Counted from the first letter of the stretch, positions 11,660-24,281 are shown. The stretch is 63,609 nucleotides of DNA from Chalciporus piperatus (GCA_038093975.1 JBBPTG010000143.1:1-63609); one strand, 5' to 3'. Translations and numbers: made by a program. The notes: generated from the letters alone by a model not told the origin.

Positions 11660-12597
11660 ATGTCCTCGACTCCCAAACTCACATCCCTAACGAACTCCAC
11701 CCTCTCCCTCCTCCTCGAACGCCAACGTCTCCAATCCACCCACCCATCCCTCCACCTCTCCCAAATCGTCGCCAACCTCCGTACCCTACGCAGCGCCCTC
11801 ATCGACCTCCAACAATCCGTCCAAGTCCACGATGCCGACGGGAGCGTAGAGGTCCAGGCGCTCCGGGGACAGTACGAGCGGTTACGAGGGATGCTTGGGG
11901 AGGAAGAGGCCGAGAGAGCTGGGTTGTTTAGGTGAGCCCCTCCCCACCCACCGTCGTTGTGTCCGTCTGACGTCAATGGATGGGGTTGGGGTTGGGGGGG
12001 GGGACGACAGCATACCGATACCTCCTCCACCGCGCTCACCGACCCCGCCTGCATCGCTGGAACGAAAGCGTAGTCTCGAACCGCTCTACGAGCCGTACAC
12101 AGACGACCCTCTGCCTGCGGACGACCTCGACGAGGGTGGGATACTCCTCCAACAGCGGCACGTCATGCAAGGTGCGTTCCCTCTCTCGATGCCCCCACCA
12201 CCAACCCTCGGGGAGTTAGAGTTGGAGTTGGAGTAGGGGGGGAGAAGCCGAGTGCTCACGCATCGCTCGACAGTCCAAGACGACCACCTCGACCACCTCT
12301 CAAACTCGATCGGTCGCCAACACCACATCTCACTTCAAATAAACGACGAACTCGAGGTTCACACCGGACTTCTCGATGCGCTGGACACTGAAATGGATGG
12401 GACGGATGCTCGGATGAGGGGTGCGAGGAAACGGTTGGAACGGGTCGCTCGGGGGGCTAGAGAGCATGGTGCGTTTCCCTGGCTGTATTCAGGTCCTGTC
12501 TGACTTTTGACACCGTCTGTTTCTCGCAGGCTCGACGGTCACCATTGCATTGCTCATCGTCGTACTGCTGATCTTGATCGTTATATTTAAAACGTGA
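11660..12597 (+). CDS. Qc-SNARE, syntaxin-8/Syn8-like
   Basis: Endosomal t-SNARE-like protein of 231 residues in four exons (11660-11931, 12011-12171, 12274-12468, 12530-12597). The N-terminal part is helical and leucine-rich (LSLLLERQRLQ, ANLRTLRSALIDLQQSV). After a proline-rich linker comes the SNARE helix, starting QDDHLDHLSNSIGRQHHIS and running through ELEVHTGLLDALDTEMDG. The last exon is a single C-terminal membrane anchor (IALLIVVLLILIVIF) ending KT. The IGRQ block and tail-anchor arrangement fit syntaxin-8/Syn8 better than other Qc-SNAREs. It probably acts in fusion at endosome or vacuole membranes. Convergent with the amidotransferase gene 304 bases downstream. Confidence 0.85.
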
Positions 12598-12901
12598 CGA
12601 ACACGGGGGGACACCTCAATCTACGATCGGGTTTTACGACAGGGCTGGTCTCTCTCTTATTCTAGTATTCGACATTGGTTGAGAAGTTGGCTTGGGAGAG
12701 CCACGTATATAATGGAGGTCGATTATTCGAGCCGATGTACTGACACACGCGGTTGTTGTGGATGATACCATAATGTCAACGCCGGATATCTTTTTCGAGT
12801 TGAACCCCGTTTGAAAAAGTTCAAGATATGTGTCGTACTTTTACAAACACCATCTATTCCAAAAGTTCCAGCAAACATTCACCCATTTTCCATGGGTTTG
12901 T

Positions 12902-14032
12902 TCATTCCACCCCCAACATCCCCCACACCACCTTCCCAACCCTTCCGACCCCATCACACGCCAATCCATCCGGATGACACCCAGCTCTCCCAGGTATCCC
13001 ACCCGCTCTCCGCCGCCCGTCCTCGACCAGCTCCTCTCCCAACAAGATCACCCGTCCGTCCAACAAGACGTCCACGATTGGTTTTGTGAATTCGGGGTGT
13101 CCTTGCAGGGTGAGTACGTGAATCGACGCCAGCGGAACGTGGGTGAGGTCTGCTGGCGGGCCGGAGGGAGAGTCGAAGATGACCATGCCTTGATTGGGAG
13201 TGACGCTCGTATTACCGAGTAAATGGGCGTTGGATGGAAGGATGTCGGTCGGGACGTGATCTCTATGCATCTGTTGGAGATCCTTGTCGCGGAAAAAGCG
13301 TGTCAGATCGTTTTTTTCGTGTGATTGGACAGGGGGAAATCTCACGAGTTGATCAGCACCGAAGATGGCTTTTCCGAGATCGCTCAGTTGGACGGTGGTC
13401 ACCGAGACTTCCCATCCAACACCGTTTTGTTCACATTTTCCTCCGAGAGCGCGTGCGATGATTTGGTGGCCGAAGCATATCCCTGTCGTGCCGTCGTGTG
13501 ATGATGTGAGCGATAAGTAGGGACTGGGGTGGGGTGGGGAGTGGTACGTTACCAAAGATTTTCATCCGGGGTTTCTCCCTGACGATCCGTTCGAGGTATG
13601 CAGCGAGTTTATTGATCCAATCCACGTCCTCGTACGCCGAGTGTCCTAACGCGATTCTTCTTTCAGCTCAATCCGGGTAGATCATGACGATTCAGAAGAG
13701 CGAGGGCAAGACACGTACTAGACCCACTGATGAACAACCCATCGTACTCGTCCTCGTCAGACGGGTACGCCATCGCTGGAGTCATCACGTCGTACCCATC
13801 CAACGTGAAGGACAGTTTCGAATCATCTACGGGCTCAACGTGGTCAGAGACGGGGGGTTGCGATGATCGTGATCTGGATCAGGGGGTGGTGCTCACCCGA
13901 CTTTGAGGCGTTGATGGGTGCGAGCGATGAGGATAGGTATTGGTGGAATATTTGGGTGTAGGAACCCTGGGCGGACTGGATCTGTGGTGGAGGTATGTCG
14001 CATGCTAGTAGAGCGAGTCGGACGGATGGCAT
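12902..14032 (-). CDS. class I glutamine amidotransferase-like protein
   Basis: Five exons (13897-14032, 13719-13826, 13553-13645, 13346-13482, 12902-13282) give 284 residues. The fold is the class I GATase domain seen in GMP synthase and in yeast YLR126C-type proteins. The oxyanion strand is YDGLFISGS; the nucleophile elbow is TGICFGHQIIARALGG (catalytic Cys in GxCFGHQ); the His-Glu pair lies in LTLQGHPEF. Cys, His and Glu are all present, so it may be active, but no synthetase partner domain is fused and the acceptor is unknown. Intron 4 (13283-13345) is 63 nt with no in-frame stop, so it can be misread as coding; family alignment supports removal. Confidence 0.88.
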
Positions 14033-14394
14033 GGTGTACTACAAAGTGACTGGTGTGAAAGTCTGGTGACCAACCGGGTCCATCTCTAACAGTAGCGAAC
14101 CCTGAGGTGAACGATTTTGCTCCTCTCTCAAAGCGGCTCATCGTCTTTAGCTTTGTATGATGTGGACACTCAAATTATGGCACTCCAGTTCTTCGCGAGG
14201 ACATCCTACACACATCTCAGATGTATACACTCCCAAAAACCGTCTCAGACTCGGACGAATCAACAGCTTCGAGGTGACATGTTTTTCAAGGATCTTGTTT
14301 CATGATATCATACTTGACATACAAGACTCTCCCGTGGTGTGAAAAAAAAGGCCATGATGATGGGCTACTGAAATGCAAGCGGATCAAACTGTCT
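14033..14394. other. intergenic
   Basis: 362 bases between the start of the amidotransferase gene and the stop of RPS29. Likely holds the amidotransferase promoter and the RPS29 3' end. Nothing else recognised. Confidence 0.5.
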
Positions 14395-14723
14395 TCACCG
14401 GTTCTGCAGAAACAAAAAATGCAACGTGATGCCAATGAGCATCTGAATCCCGTATCAAGTACCAAAGAACACACACCTTGACGAACCCGATGGCAGCAGA
14501 CTTTTCACGGAAGCATTGACGGCAGAGGTCGAGACCGTATTTACGGATAAGACCAGCCTGGTGAGCGCATAGGCGGCTGTGCGACGAAACGCGAATGTTC
14601 ACGAATGTAAACAACCATGCATACACACACGCTCGAGATGGACGGTCGAGAGTGAACTCACCACTGACGGCTACCCTTGCCGTACTTGCGGGGACGAGAG
14701 AACCAAACGGCGTCGTGTGTCAT
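14395..14723 (-). CDS. RPS29: 40S ribosomal protein S29 (uS14)
   Basis: 56-residue cytosolic ribosomal protein in three exons (14662-14723, 14477-14576, 14395-14403), the usual length for the family. It opens [20 protein letters not shown], and the exon 1/2 junction completes the first zinc-ribbon cysteine pair, [22 protein letters not shown] supplies the second pair, and GFVKNR closes the protein. The last exon codes only Asn-Arg-stop. uS14 binds the 40S head near the decoding region. All four zinc ligands are present. The gene is too fragmented to appear as one open frame. Confidence 0.95.
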
Positions 14724-15061
14724 GTTTTATAGCTTTTTGAAGCTGGAGAGCGAAGGAGTTCAGTGGGTCGTCGTGGGATGGGCCTTTGGCGGCGGATGAG
14801 ACTGACTGACCTTGCCGGCGTTGAGGCTGTCGATGGGGACGTGTTTACGAGGGGGACAACGGACAAGTATCACATTGCCGAGTTAGGAAAACTGTACAGT
14901 GGCTGGATTAAGGTTTGGCCAATCACGGATTACCACAAACAATATTTATACAAATGGTAAGAAAATCTAATTCAAAGGCACGAAACAAAGACGACAATGG
15001 AGACATCTCTCGGACCCAGTCCAAGGGGAGGGGAACCTAACAGCTGCGAGAACTCGAGTAT
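14724..15061. other. intergenic
   Basis: 338 bases with the RPS29 promoter. No gene recognised; the short frame at 14763-14960 has no motif. An F-box exon for copy D was looked for here and not found. Confidence 0.5.
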
Positions 15062-16586
15062 ATGCGATTCACAGACTGCAACAAGCCCAAACTCATCTTG
15101 AATCATGGTAGGTTTCGAAACAGTACCACGCGATCATCAGTGACCGATCAGTCTGTGTACCAAAACGCCCGTTTACCCCGCCCGCCTGGGCCGTTCCATT
15201 GGCAGTCCACTCGGTTTCTCCAACGCTCGCTCGTCCGATCCGCACGAGTGGCACAAAGTTGGACCTCGCAGCCCATGAAGGTCGTTTCATCTCGCCAGGT
15301 TTTCCACCAACGAAATTTCACTGGAAAGTACTGTTGGGTCGGCAAGAGATGGAGGTTTGTCAGAACAAGCACGGAGATCGTGTCGCAAGATGTCGACACT
15401 GGCTGTCAGCAACCCTTGTGGGACAGCGAGTCGATATCAAACTGGACTGCATGTTCGGCTGTATGTGCCCATGGTCACTTCGTCTACCTGGTATTGCGTG
15501 AAGCAACCTGTGATCATCGCGACTTGGTCCACGTACTATACTCACATAGCTCTCTATTGCAACTCACATTCTCCTACAGGAAGCTTGTCGCATTCCGGGC
15601 GGATGCTGAGTCTGGACAACTATCAGAACCCGTCGCCTCCGACGTCCCCCTGCGGTGTTTCTCAAGATGCGCTCATCTCCGTGTTGTGAGCACAAATGCA
15701 CCATTCGTGTATATTTCCGTCGATCCCCGGGACGAAGAACAGCATCATATGCGTGTTTTGATACTCGATGTTCGAAGTGGGATTTTCCACGAGTTCACCC
15801 GATTCATCTCCCGGTTGGTGCGTAACTTCCAAGCCGGATGCACCAGATCACAGACTAGACATTTCGCAACAGGATGAATTAGATCCATCCTCAGTGTCGT
15901 GGGACCCCTGTGGCGTCGAGACCTTGCTAACGACGACTCATATTGTTGTCGCGTCCATGTTCAAGCTTGGCAACAACATATTTGCACAAGTCCTCCAGGC
16001 GTTCGTGATCCCGGATGATCCATGCCCTGATGACGAGGGGATCTGCATGCTTCGCCTCTCTCACGAGACAATTCGCCACGGAACTCCCACGAAGCTTTCC
16101 CTTCTTCGCGATTTGGTCGTGAACAGCGTCGATGGTTCAACGACGCTCAGGTTCCTGCACTCCTTCAAGTTCAAGTTCTTTTGCACCGAATTGACCTTGC
16201 CGCGCTCGCGAACCAACTCCGTCGTTCGGATGTTTCTCAAGGAACACCAAGTCTTGGAGATCAAAATTGCCGACGGGCACCGTGGTGACAGCATGTTGGC
16301 GTTTGACGGTGGCTTCGGCAGAGGACTCTGCATCGTCACGTTCAAGTCGGGTGGGACGTTTAAACATCATCTTTACAAGTTCGCCGTCGATGTATCTGGG
16401 GAACGAACGTCGGTCGAGTTTGGTCGTAATCGTTCATCGTCGGTCGCTGGCGTCGAGGTTTTCGATATGCAATCGGAAGTCCACTGGTTCGATGGAGTTA
16501 GGGGAAGGATGTGCTATACCAAGGATTCTGATGATATAGACGGGGACATTGATTCCCGTGTTACCGTGATTGTCGACTTGCTATAG
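15062..16586 (+). pseudogene. F-box family copy D, lacking the F-box exon
   Basis: Plus-strand member. The body is well kept: NARLPRPPGPFHWQS, QSWTSQPMKVV, DTGCQQPLWDSES, LVAFRADAESGQL, an intron from about 15800 to 15872, then DELDPSSVSWDPCG and a full C-terminal half ending TVIVDLL at 16586. The upstream F-box segment present in A, B and E is absent. A trace of the second exon start (VSKQYHAIISD in another frame near 15113) meets the body through a short deletion that shifts the frame. A read-through frame from ATG 15062 bypasses this but gives a foreign N-terminus. Probably a decaying copy; a shortened F-box-less protein is the alternative. Confidence 0.6.
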
Positions 16587-16835
16587 ATTTCCTTGTCGTA
16601 ACCATGTGTATCTGTAGTGATATTTTTCTTTAAATGTCCTTCGAGCTTTCAGATTCGAGTCAAATATCTTCAACCCAGCACGGGCTAGGATGTCATAATT
16701 GTGGACTTGAAGCCAACTAGTAGTACCTGGTACTCACAGGTTCACGCCAGTGGGAGTTCACGAAATAAAGGCTTCCCTGCTGAATTTACATGCAAACACT
16801 TCATCTACTACTATCTGCCAGTCCTATAACATCTA

Positions 16836-18577
16836 CTATTCCAAGTCGACAACTTTGATGAAGGAAATGCGCCGAGTCGGAGTTTCCATCCTGTCCGTAT
16901 AGCATGCCCTCCCTCTAAGACCATCAAACCAACCTACATTTGAGTACCATAAAAATCGAACATCCGCACCCAATGGTAAAATATCACTCGCGACAGCCAC
17001 ACATCTTTTCCCGTTGGCATCGATGCTATACCTGCAAACGACAGCCTGATCGGCCAAGGAGCCGCCGGAAACAATACCCAAGCAGTAACCTCTGACATAA
17101 CCGTCATCAGAAACTGAGATGGAGTCCAAGTCATCACCAATACTATCCACACCCTGAATCACCAAGATTTCGTACACTTCAAGGGACATTGGGAGGACCA
17201 CACCGGTTTGCTGATGTGGTAAGGAGATCTCGGTGCAATAGAAGTGAAAGGACGAAGTTTGACGATCGAATTCGACATGCATGAACTTTAGGATCGTCGA
17301 CCCAGTAGCAGGATCCAAGGCCGAGTTGTAGATCAGTGTCGGGGGATTGTAGAATGAGTGAAATATCCCCTCCCGAAATCCTTCGTGAGTGAGGCAGAGG
17401 TTCTGGGTTGCACTGCTATCTGTGCATGGTTGCGCTGGAACAACGAACGCTTGGATGAGATACCCAGCCGTGTGGTCACCGAAGGTAAGGGGGAATAAGA
17501 CGAAGACATGGGTCCTCGTCAACAAGACCACATCGGAGGAATGGCTCCAAGAAGCCGAAAACAACTGTACTTCATCCTATTACAAATGAGTAGAACATTG
17601 GACCGTGCAGGATGTCTGACGTACCAGTTGCGATTGAAACGGAGGAAATTTGTAAAACCTTCGACTTCGTATGTCGAATACCAACACAGCATCAAGACTG
17701 CGATGTGGATCGATAGAGATAGACAGAAATGGCGTATTTCTGCTCATGTTACTGCCACAGGGAGAAACATGGAGACGGCGATAAACTTCTCCATTTGAAT
17801 GATTTGCAGGTACATCGAAGATGACAGGTCCCGACAAATGACCAGAGTCCTCGTCCGCCCGAAATTCGAGCAGCTTCCTATAGGAATGATTGAGTTATCC
17901 AGTTTGAGTTGTTCAAAAAGTGATACATGCACTGTGTTGTGGTTATCTCCATTTCCAACACACAGGATCAGATAGAGCATGTGTCCTTGGGAAGATATGC
18001 TCGAACATAGTTCCCAGCTTGATATTGGCCCGCTATCCCACAACGTTTGATCAGAGCCGGTGTCGATGTCGTGCGAGATGATTTTTTTTGCGGACTGGCG
18101 CACCACCAACCATCTCTCGCTAGCCCACCGGTAATCTGCCCGGTTAATGGATGGTGTCATTTCTTGATAAAAGGAGGTTGATAGGGCTTTGAAGGGCTGC
18201 GAGGTCCATGTCCGTGCCAGTTGCGCAGAGCGGACGAGGGTGCGTCGTAGGAATCCTGTCGACTGCCAGGGGAATGGTCCAGGAGGGCGAGCGAAACGAG
18301 CGTTCCGGTACACCATACGCCATAAGGTGGGATCATTGACGATGGAATGGAATTGTTTCGAGATCCGAGTCTGTGGGCATACGTATCAGAGCGAATCCGA
18401 ACACACAGCTCAATGCAAATGGAAAAACGAGCATACCGTTTGAAGACGTAACAGTTCGAGTGGGTCCAGGAATTGCAGTATGAGGTAGATGATTTCCGTT
18501 GGGACCGTCAAATTCCCAGCGCTAACATTGATACTACCAGTGGAGGGAACAACTAATCTTTCTTCGAGGGTCACCAT
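16836..18577 (-). CDS. F-box family protein, copy E (apparently intact)
   Basis: Best-preserved member. The start at 18577 gives MVTLEERLVVPSTG, then the F-box-like segment VPTEIIYLILQFLDPLELLR (about residues 26-45), an intron near 18370-18440, and the body ISKQFHSIVNDPTLWR, RPPGPFPWQSTGF, ARTWTSQPFK, QTLWDSGPISSWE and SSQGHMLYLIL. Further exons carry LLEFRADEDSGH, VLVFDIRSRRFYKF and finally SSDVVLLTRTHVFVLFPL to VCRYSIDANGKRCV, VGWFDGLRGRACY and the end VVDLE. No stop interrupts the family frame. The likely role is an SCF adaptor; the substrate is unknown. Copy A is a near twin. Confidence 0.75.
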
Positions 18578-19110
18578 ATCTACAGATCAGGGTTCTGAGA
18601 TCGGGTTGAGAAGAGCAGATTGATGCTGTTTACCGTCGAAGCAGGTCGGCGTTTAATGAAAGATCACTGTCAACTTGAACTTGAAGCTTGAAGGCTGTCG
18701 ATGCAGTACGCACTGTGTTGCAAGCACCGTGATGATATCAACTGAGCTAGCGAAATACGGGGCGCGCGGGGATGTAGGTAGGCGAATACTTACGCTCAGT
18801 GTGTTCGGAATGGAACGACTGGGGAAAGATGTGATGGCGGTTAGAACTCTTACTGTAATAAGTCTCTCAGGTGCAGTGAACTCAGCGCACGCATACCATC
18901 ATTTCAATCGTAGCTTTGTCCAATTCTGAATCATGTATGTATCATAGTGTAGCGTTTCCGCCAGTACTGTAGAACCTGGAAGTAGTCTCGTTGCGATCAT
19001 TCTTGTCCCAAAGTGATTTTCCCCCGATACTTTCCTATTTTAGTGACCACGCTCTACTGTCCGCCTCGTCCATCGTCCATCTCTCCGCACTCTCCTCGAA
19101 CATTTACACG
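18578..19110. other. intergenic, promoter of copy E and of the CUE gene
   Basis: Divergent 533-base region. Bases 18700-18840 match the upstream region of copy A. CT-rich 5' leader sequence precedes the CUE start at 19111. Confidence 0.55.
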
Positions 19111-20201
19111 ATGAGTGATGTCGTGAACGCTATCGTCGCATTCGCAGTGATCGTATTTATCTTCAGATGGGCAACCTCAGGTCAGGCTCTTTCCAAACTT
19201 TCACTGCTTCGTGCGCAGCGGCGGGACACCTCTAGGTCTACACGCACTCTTTCCTCTGGAATTGCTTTCCTTCGAGCTGTTCAAGGAGAGGTGCGGGTAG
19301 ATCTGCTACGCGCCAGTCCCACCGAATCTCGCCCTATTTCTATTCCAAGCTCTGACCAGACGCCTTCGTAGGTCCTTCAGACGGTCGACCAGCGACCGCC
19401 GCTCTCGGTTTCAGACCGAAACACGTCACTCAAGAAATGGTGCTCACTCTCGTTATTCTCGTGTCCAATCGTATGGCGTCCGTTTCTGACCCGAACAAAC
19501 CTAGGTGGATCAAATACATACAATGTTCCCCGACATCCCAGAGTGCGTACCCTATTACCCACTACTCTCTCACTCTCTTCACTCTTCACTCCTCGCTCTT
19601 CTAAGCGAGGCTGCCTGACGATAGATGACTCACGTTCTTTTTAGAGACAACATTCGATACGATCTGCTTCGAACTGGAAGTGTAGAACTCACATCGAATA
19701 AGATTCTCGAACGCAGTTTCCTCGAACCGGTACGCCCATCCCTATCCCTAACATTTACAACCCATCTCACACCCCCTTACCACATGTCAGCCCCCAGCCG
19801 CCTACTTCACCCTCTACCCCCATACCGACTCCCCTCATCCCGCCGCTCCACCTCGTCCAACACCAAACGCCTCTACTAACGCCTTCACCACCACCACCAC
19901 CGCACGCAAAACAACGCTCATCGAGCGATACAATCTCGAACGCAAAGTCGCTGACGGCGTTGACGAAGCAGCGCTCGCAGACGCAGGTGGAAAAGCCAAA
20001 TGGGAGGATACGCCCGAGCGGAGAGAGATGAGTTTGAGGGAGAGAAAGGCGCAGATGATTTTGGCGGCTAGACAGTGAGTGGCAACTCGCGCTCGTCTCC
20101 TGTCCCTTTTTTGGTACTTAATTGTGCCCTCGTGCCACGACAGACGTATGTTGGCACAGCAGCAAAAGGAGGTATCGGGTAGCGGTTCGGGGTCATCGTG
20201 A
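19111..20201 (+). CDS. CUE-domain ER membrane protein (Cue1-like)
   Basis: Six exons (19111-19180, 19372-19439, 19505-19542, 19645-19729, 19791-20074, 20144-20201) give 200 residues. MSDVVNAIVAFAVIVFIFRW is an N-terminal membrane anchor. The CUE domain covers about residues 38-80: FRPKHVTQEM, then VDQIHTMFPDIPE with the MFP ubiquitin-binding motif, and DNIRYDLLRTGS with the conserved dileucine. PPAAYFTLYP follows, and the C-terminal half is charged and alanine-rich (RKTTLIERYNLERKV, ERREMSLRERKAQMILAARQ). Anchor plus CUE matches the layout of Cue1, which recruits ubiquitin-conjugating enzyme to the ER. Whether the C-terminal helix binds an E2 here is inference. Confidence 0.85.
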
Positions 20202-20901
20202 CACCCGCTCGAGGAACACTGTAGCTCGAGGTTGAGCGACGAGCACGTTGACGCAGACGGATTGAGTTTAGTCAGTGCTGTTTGTCTTCTTTGATATTAC
20301 TTATTCTTCCTTTGATACCGCTCGCGAGTTTGAATGTCAGTCCTGCATCTTACCTTTTCCCCTCTCCATGTCTGTTCCCGACTTAAACGAAGACATCGGA
20401 GGAACTGCTTTATAGAATCATACAGCTACCAAGATGCATGCATACCCACTCATTCATCCCCCTTGTGTTGCCAGCAAGAGCCCCAGTCGACGTTTATTGG
20501 CACCAATCCAAAGAAGCATCGACTACAACGCACCGTTCACCGAAGGGAAAAAATTATTGTACCATAAAAAAAAAACGATTGTACCAACAGAATAGAAAAA
20601 AATGTCAATACCAAGATGGTAGAGTTCAATAGAAAAAATTTGTCCCCGAGGAAAATTAACCTATATACATATTGTCGATCCGTGATCTTGGCGTAATGGG
20701 AGAAGGGGAGAAGGGGAGGGCGTCGTCCGATGGATGTGTTACGCTACACGACAAGGGAGAGAGAAAATGTCTCGTTCTTGGGTCCTGGTGCTTGTATGCA
20801 TTTAAATTTTAAAATGTCTTCTTCGTGGCGACGTAGGCAGGGTATGGATGGATGGCATCGGTCTCGTTCGTTCGTGTGCGTGCGTGCATGGATTAAGCCT
20901 G
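20202..20901. other. convergent intergenic region
   Basis: 700 bases between two convergent 3' ends. A-rich runs at 20565-20600 may serve 3' processing. No gene recognised. Confidence 0.5.
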
Positions 20902-23452
20902 TTATCGTCTGTCGTGCACATCGATCGTCTTGACCGTCGCATTGTCGACGAAAGGCATCAGCGTTCCGAACCCACCGCCCGACTCCGATTCCCTCCCCAC
21001 CTCCGGCGCCAGCGAGTCCACTGCTCCACCCCCGGTTCCATTCGTCAACGGCATTGGCATACCAAAACCATTGACAGGCGTCGCCCCCTCCGATCGCACG
21101 CTCATCCGACTAGACACCCTCCCCACCCCGGACCCAACCCCCACCCCAATCCCATTCATCGACCGTCGTTTCCCAACCCGACTCAACCCCCGAATGCTCT
21201 CCGGTCGTTTCAAAATCGCATCCGCCAGCATATTCTTTCTCAGCATATCCTCCTCGTCCTCGTCCTCTTCTTCTTCTTCTTCATCTTCCGCTTGCTCCCT
21301 CTCGCCATAGCCCTCCGCATCTCCTCCGTTCCCATGTGCGTCCCCATGGACGTACCACCCACCATCAGGATCAGGCCCCGGGCCCGCCGAACCATCTTCC
21401 ATCGACAATCCATCCCAATCACCCAACGACGAATCATCCGACGCACTCTTCACATCCTCGGCTCGTCTCCTCGGTCTTCCTCTCGAAGAAGACCCCGAAG
21501 CCGACGAATCAGGCGTTCGATGACCTCCATTCCGCGGATCCCGGGTTAGACCACCCATGCCAAGTCCAGACCACAGGAGCGGAGACATTCCAACGGCAGC
21601 AGGTGTGCTTGCCGCATATACGCCCCCATGTCCGTTTCCATTCACGGAACCAACACCGCCGACGCCGAATCCAAATCCCAGGTGGTGCGACGTCAGCATA
21701 GGGGCTGATGCCAGCAAGGCCTGCACGTGTGCCGGCGCACTGGCTGAGTTCTGAGCTTGAATGACAGGCGCAGGTGGGAGTGGAAATGGAACGTGAAGGT
21801 GATGTTGTAAACGTGGCGAGGAGTGTGGATGAGGTGAGGTAGGAGAAGAAAATCCGGAAGAGGGTCGGTTTTGTGCCTGTTGTGCCTGAAACGAAGCAAC
21901 GGCGGCGTATGCTTGGAGTTGTTGCATGAGGTGGTGTAGTTGAGCTTGAAGCTGACGACGTTCGTGGTTCGCGTCAAGCAAAAACGTGGATGAAGGAGGG
22001 TGGAATGGAACTTACGTCTGCCTCTCGTCGTCTCCAAGCGACCGTATCTTCGTTCCATCTCCAACATAGTTCGTCACGTTCCTTGTGAACTTGCTCGGCC
22101 TCTGCGCGTAACTTTTCCTCTCGCAAACGTGCCGCCTCGAGGGCACCACGCAGAGACGCAAGTTGTGTCTGCGCACTCACTGGGGTATTATTTCGAGTCG
22201 TGCCCGGTGAACCGAGTTGCACCTGCCCTGGGACCTGAGACGGAGATGGTGACCCTGGTGGAGATCGGTACGGTGAAGGCGTGAGCCCACGTGAATTAGT
22301 CGGCGTCGACGGACCAACCCCGTCGGCAGAATAATTACTATCATCCGTCATCACATCGGTTCGGGAATCGAGGAATGAAAATAAAGTCACGCACGTGGAT
22401 GACGGTGTAGATATGGCTGGACAAGACACGGTGGACGGAAACGAAGGAGAAGGGGTTGATACTTGGGACGGAACTTTATCCGGGGAAGAAACAGATGCCG
22501 GTAAATGAACGGAAGAATCTGTTCGTGTTGTGCGGAGCTTCGCTCTGATGCGGATAGGTTTAGAGGAGGAAATCCCACTGGTCAACTCAGCCTGGGAGTG
22601 GTGGGGTTGAGATGCGCGTGACTCGGTGGGTTCAGCGGGAGTGTCGGGTGATGAGGGGGAGGTTTCGGGGACGGGAATGACGATCGTGGAAGAGGAGCTT
22701 ACGTTGACTTCGGCTTCCGGAGGCGCAGAATGAAGGACGTCATCGGAGTGAGAGGAATGACTCGAAGAGCTATGGTCGGAAGCTTCAACGGAAGAAGGAA
22801 TGGGCGTGAGTCCAGAAGACGCGGTGTTCCTGACACTGCCATCGTCTGAGCTAGGGTTCAGCAGTCGGGTTAGGTGGTGGTCGGGTGTTCTCGATGCATC
22901 AGGGGAGACTGAACGCGAAGTGGAAGAAGAATAATCGATCCCGAGCGTACTCGACTTTTGATCGACTTCCGAAGAAGGAGGCGGCGTACTGTACGCCTCG
23001 TCGTGTTCGTTCTCGTTCGTCTGTATAGAGTTGAGGAGAGCCTTCGACTTTTTACCGCCCTTGAATAGGTCCTTGAGAGGGTCCTTTCCTCTACGACGAC
23101 GTTCTTTTGAACGTGTGCTCTTGCGGTCCTTCTGTTCTCCGTCGGAGGGTACGAGGGTGTCGGAGAGGGCAAGGTTCTGGGTTGTGGAAGACAAGTTGCA
23201 CTCTGCTGGCTGAGGCTGTAAGAGGTGGAAAGAAGAGAGAGCGGCTGTGAGTATGGACGACGGGTGTTCCTGCATGTGTCGTTCTACTGCACTGTGTTGA
23301 GGGTGGTGTTTCGTTCTCCAGAGACCGGAGGAAAGAGCGAGTGCGAGGGATGTAGCGGCGACGAGGAGTACGCCGTTGAGGACGTAGGGGTGGCCGTCGA
23401 GTGGGAGCCAGGTGGACAAGTTCAAGTCGCGTTGGTCAGCGTCGGTCATCAC
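20902..23452 (-). CDS. membrane-anchored, low-complexity coiled-coil protein (unknown function)
   Basis: Two exons, 22016-23452 and 20902-21951, split by a 64-nt intron (GTAAGT...GTCAG), giving 828 residues. One hydrophobic segment, VLNGVLLVAATSLALALSSG (about residues 24-43), suggests a single membrane anchor. A lysine/arginine-rich patch follows (SKERRRRGKDPLKDLFKGGK), then several hundred Ser/Pro/Thr-rich residues. A helical region spans the splice site (LRGALEAARLREEKLRAEAE, then LQAQLHHLMQQLQAYAAVAS), consistent with a coiled coil. The C-terminal half is Gly/Ser-rich with a run of acidic residues near 21240-21290. I do not recognise the family. The open frame and splice consistency support a real gene. 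Confidence 0.7.
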
Positions 23453-24281
23453 GACCAGACGACGACGGACGACGACGAACCGACGAGCACGATCAGGTCA
23501 AGTCCCAATGCTATTCAATCTCCGATGACGAAAACAAGGATCACGAGCTAAAAACGTCTATCTCTTTTTCAGCGTGGATGCCGTACGTCCGATTCGTTGG
23601 CGACGGTGGGTTGGTACCATATCATTCAGCCTCGGTCCAGTTGACGAGCTCGCTATCTCGACCTCATTGTATTCACAACGCAGTCAATTTCCGTCTCCTT
23701 CCGCGGCAAGTGCACCGTGTGCATCCAACGCACCTGCTCCTAGCACACTTATATTTAGAGCTTCCTGTGCCTTGACCAAAACGAGGAACATCAAGCTGCA
23801 AGGACCGTAAAGGTGGGTGACTGGCGAAGAAAACTCGATCAGACCATGCGCAAAGTGCCACTGGCATGCAACTGCCACGACTTTTACTGAAGAAATCGGT
23901 TTCGCCGATCAATCTCCCCCCAAGCTCAACCCAAGCTCAACCCAGGGGCCAGAAGGGGCCAGACACTGACAGCGTTTTGCAATTTGTCATACTTACGGAT
24001 CGACTGCCCCGAGCAGGGCCCCGAGGTTCTGGCGAAGGCTTCGCTCCTCCCGTGCCAGGGTCATTACCTGTCATTAAGCAAGCTCCTGTCCCTCTTTATG
24101 TACGATGTCCTCGAGATAACTCGCGTATAGGGGTTCCCAATTGGCGCCCATTACAGACGCTTACGCGAAGTGCTCACACTTCAAGGGATAGAGGTCATCG
24201 CAGTGCCTACAGCTCACACCTGTGATTGACGCGCCCCCCTCAGAGTCGTAGAGGCTGACATAGACTTGTGAAACATTCGCA
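23453..24281. other. intergenic, no gene seen
   Basis: About 830 bases upstream of the coiled-coil gene and of tRNA-Gly. Open frames here overlap each other on both strands and have no motif. Confidence 0.5.
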
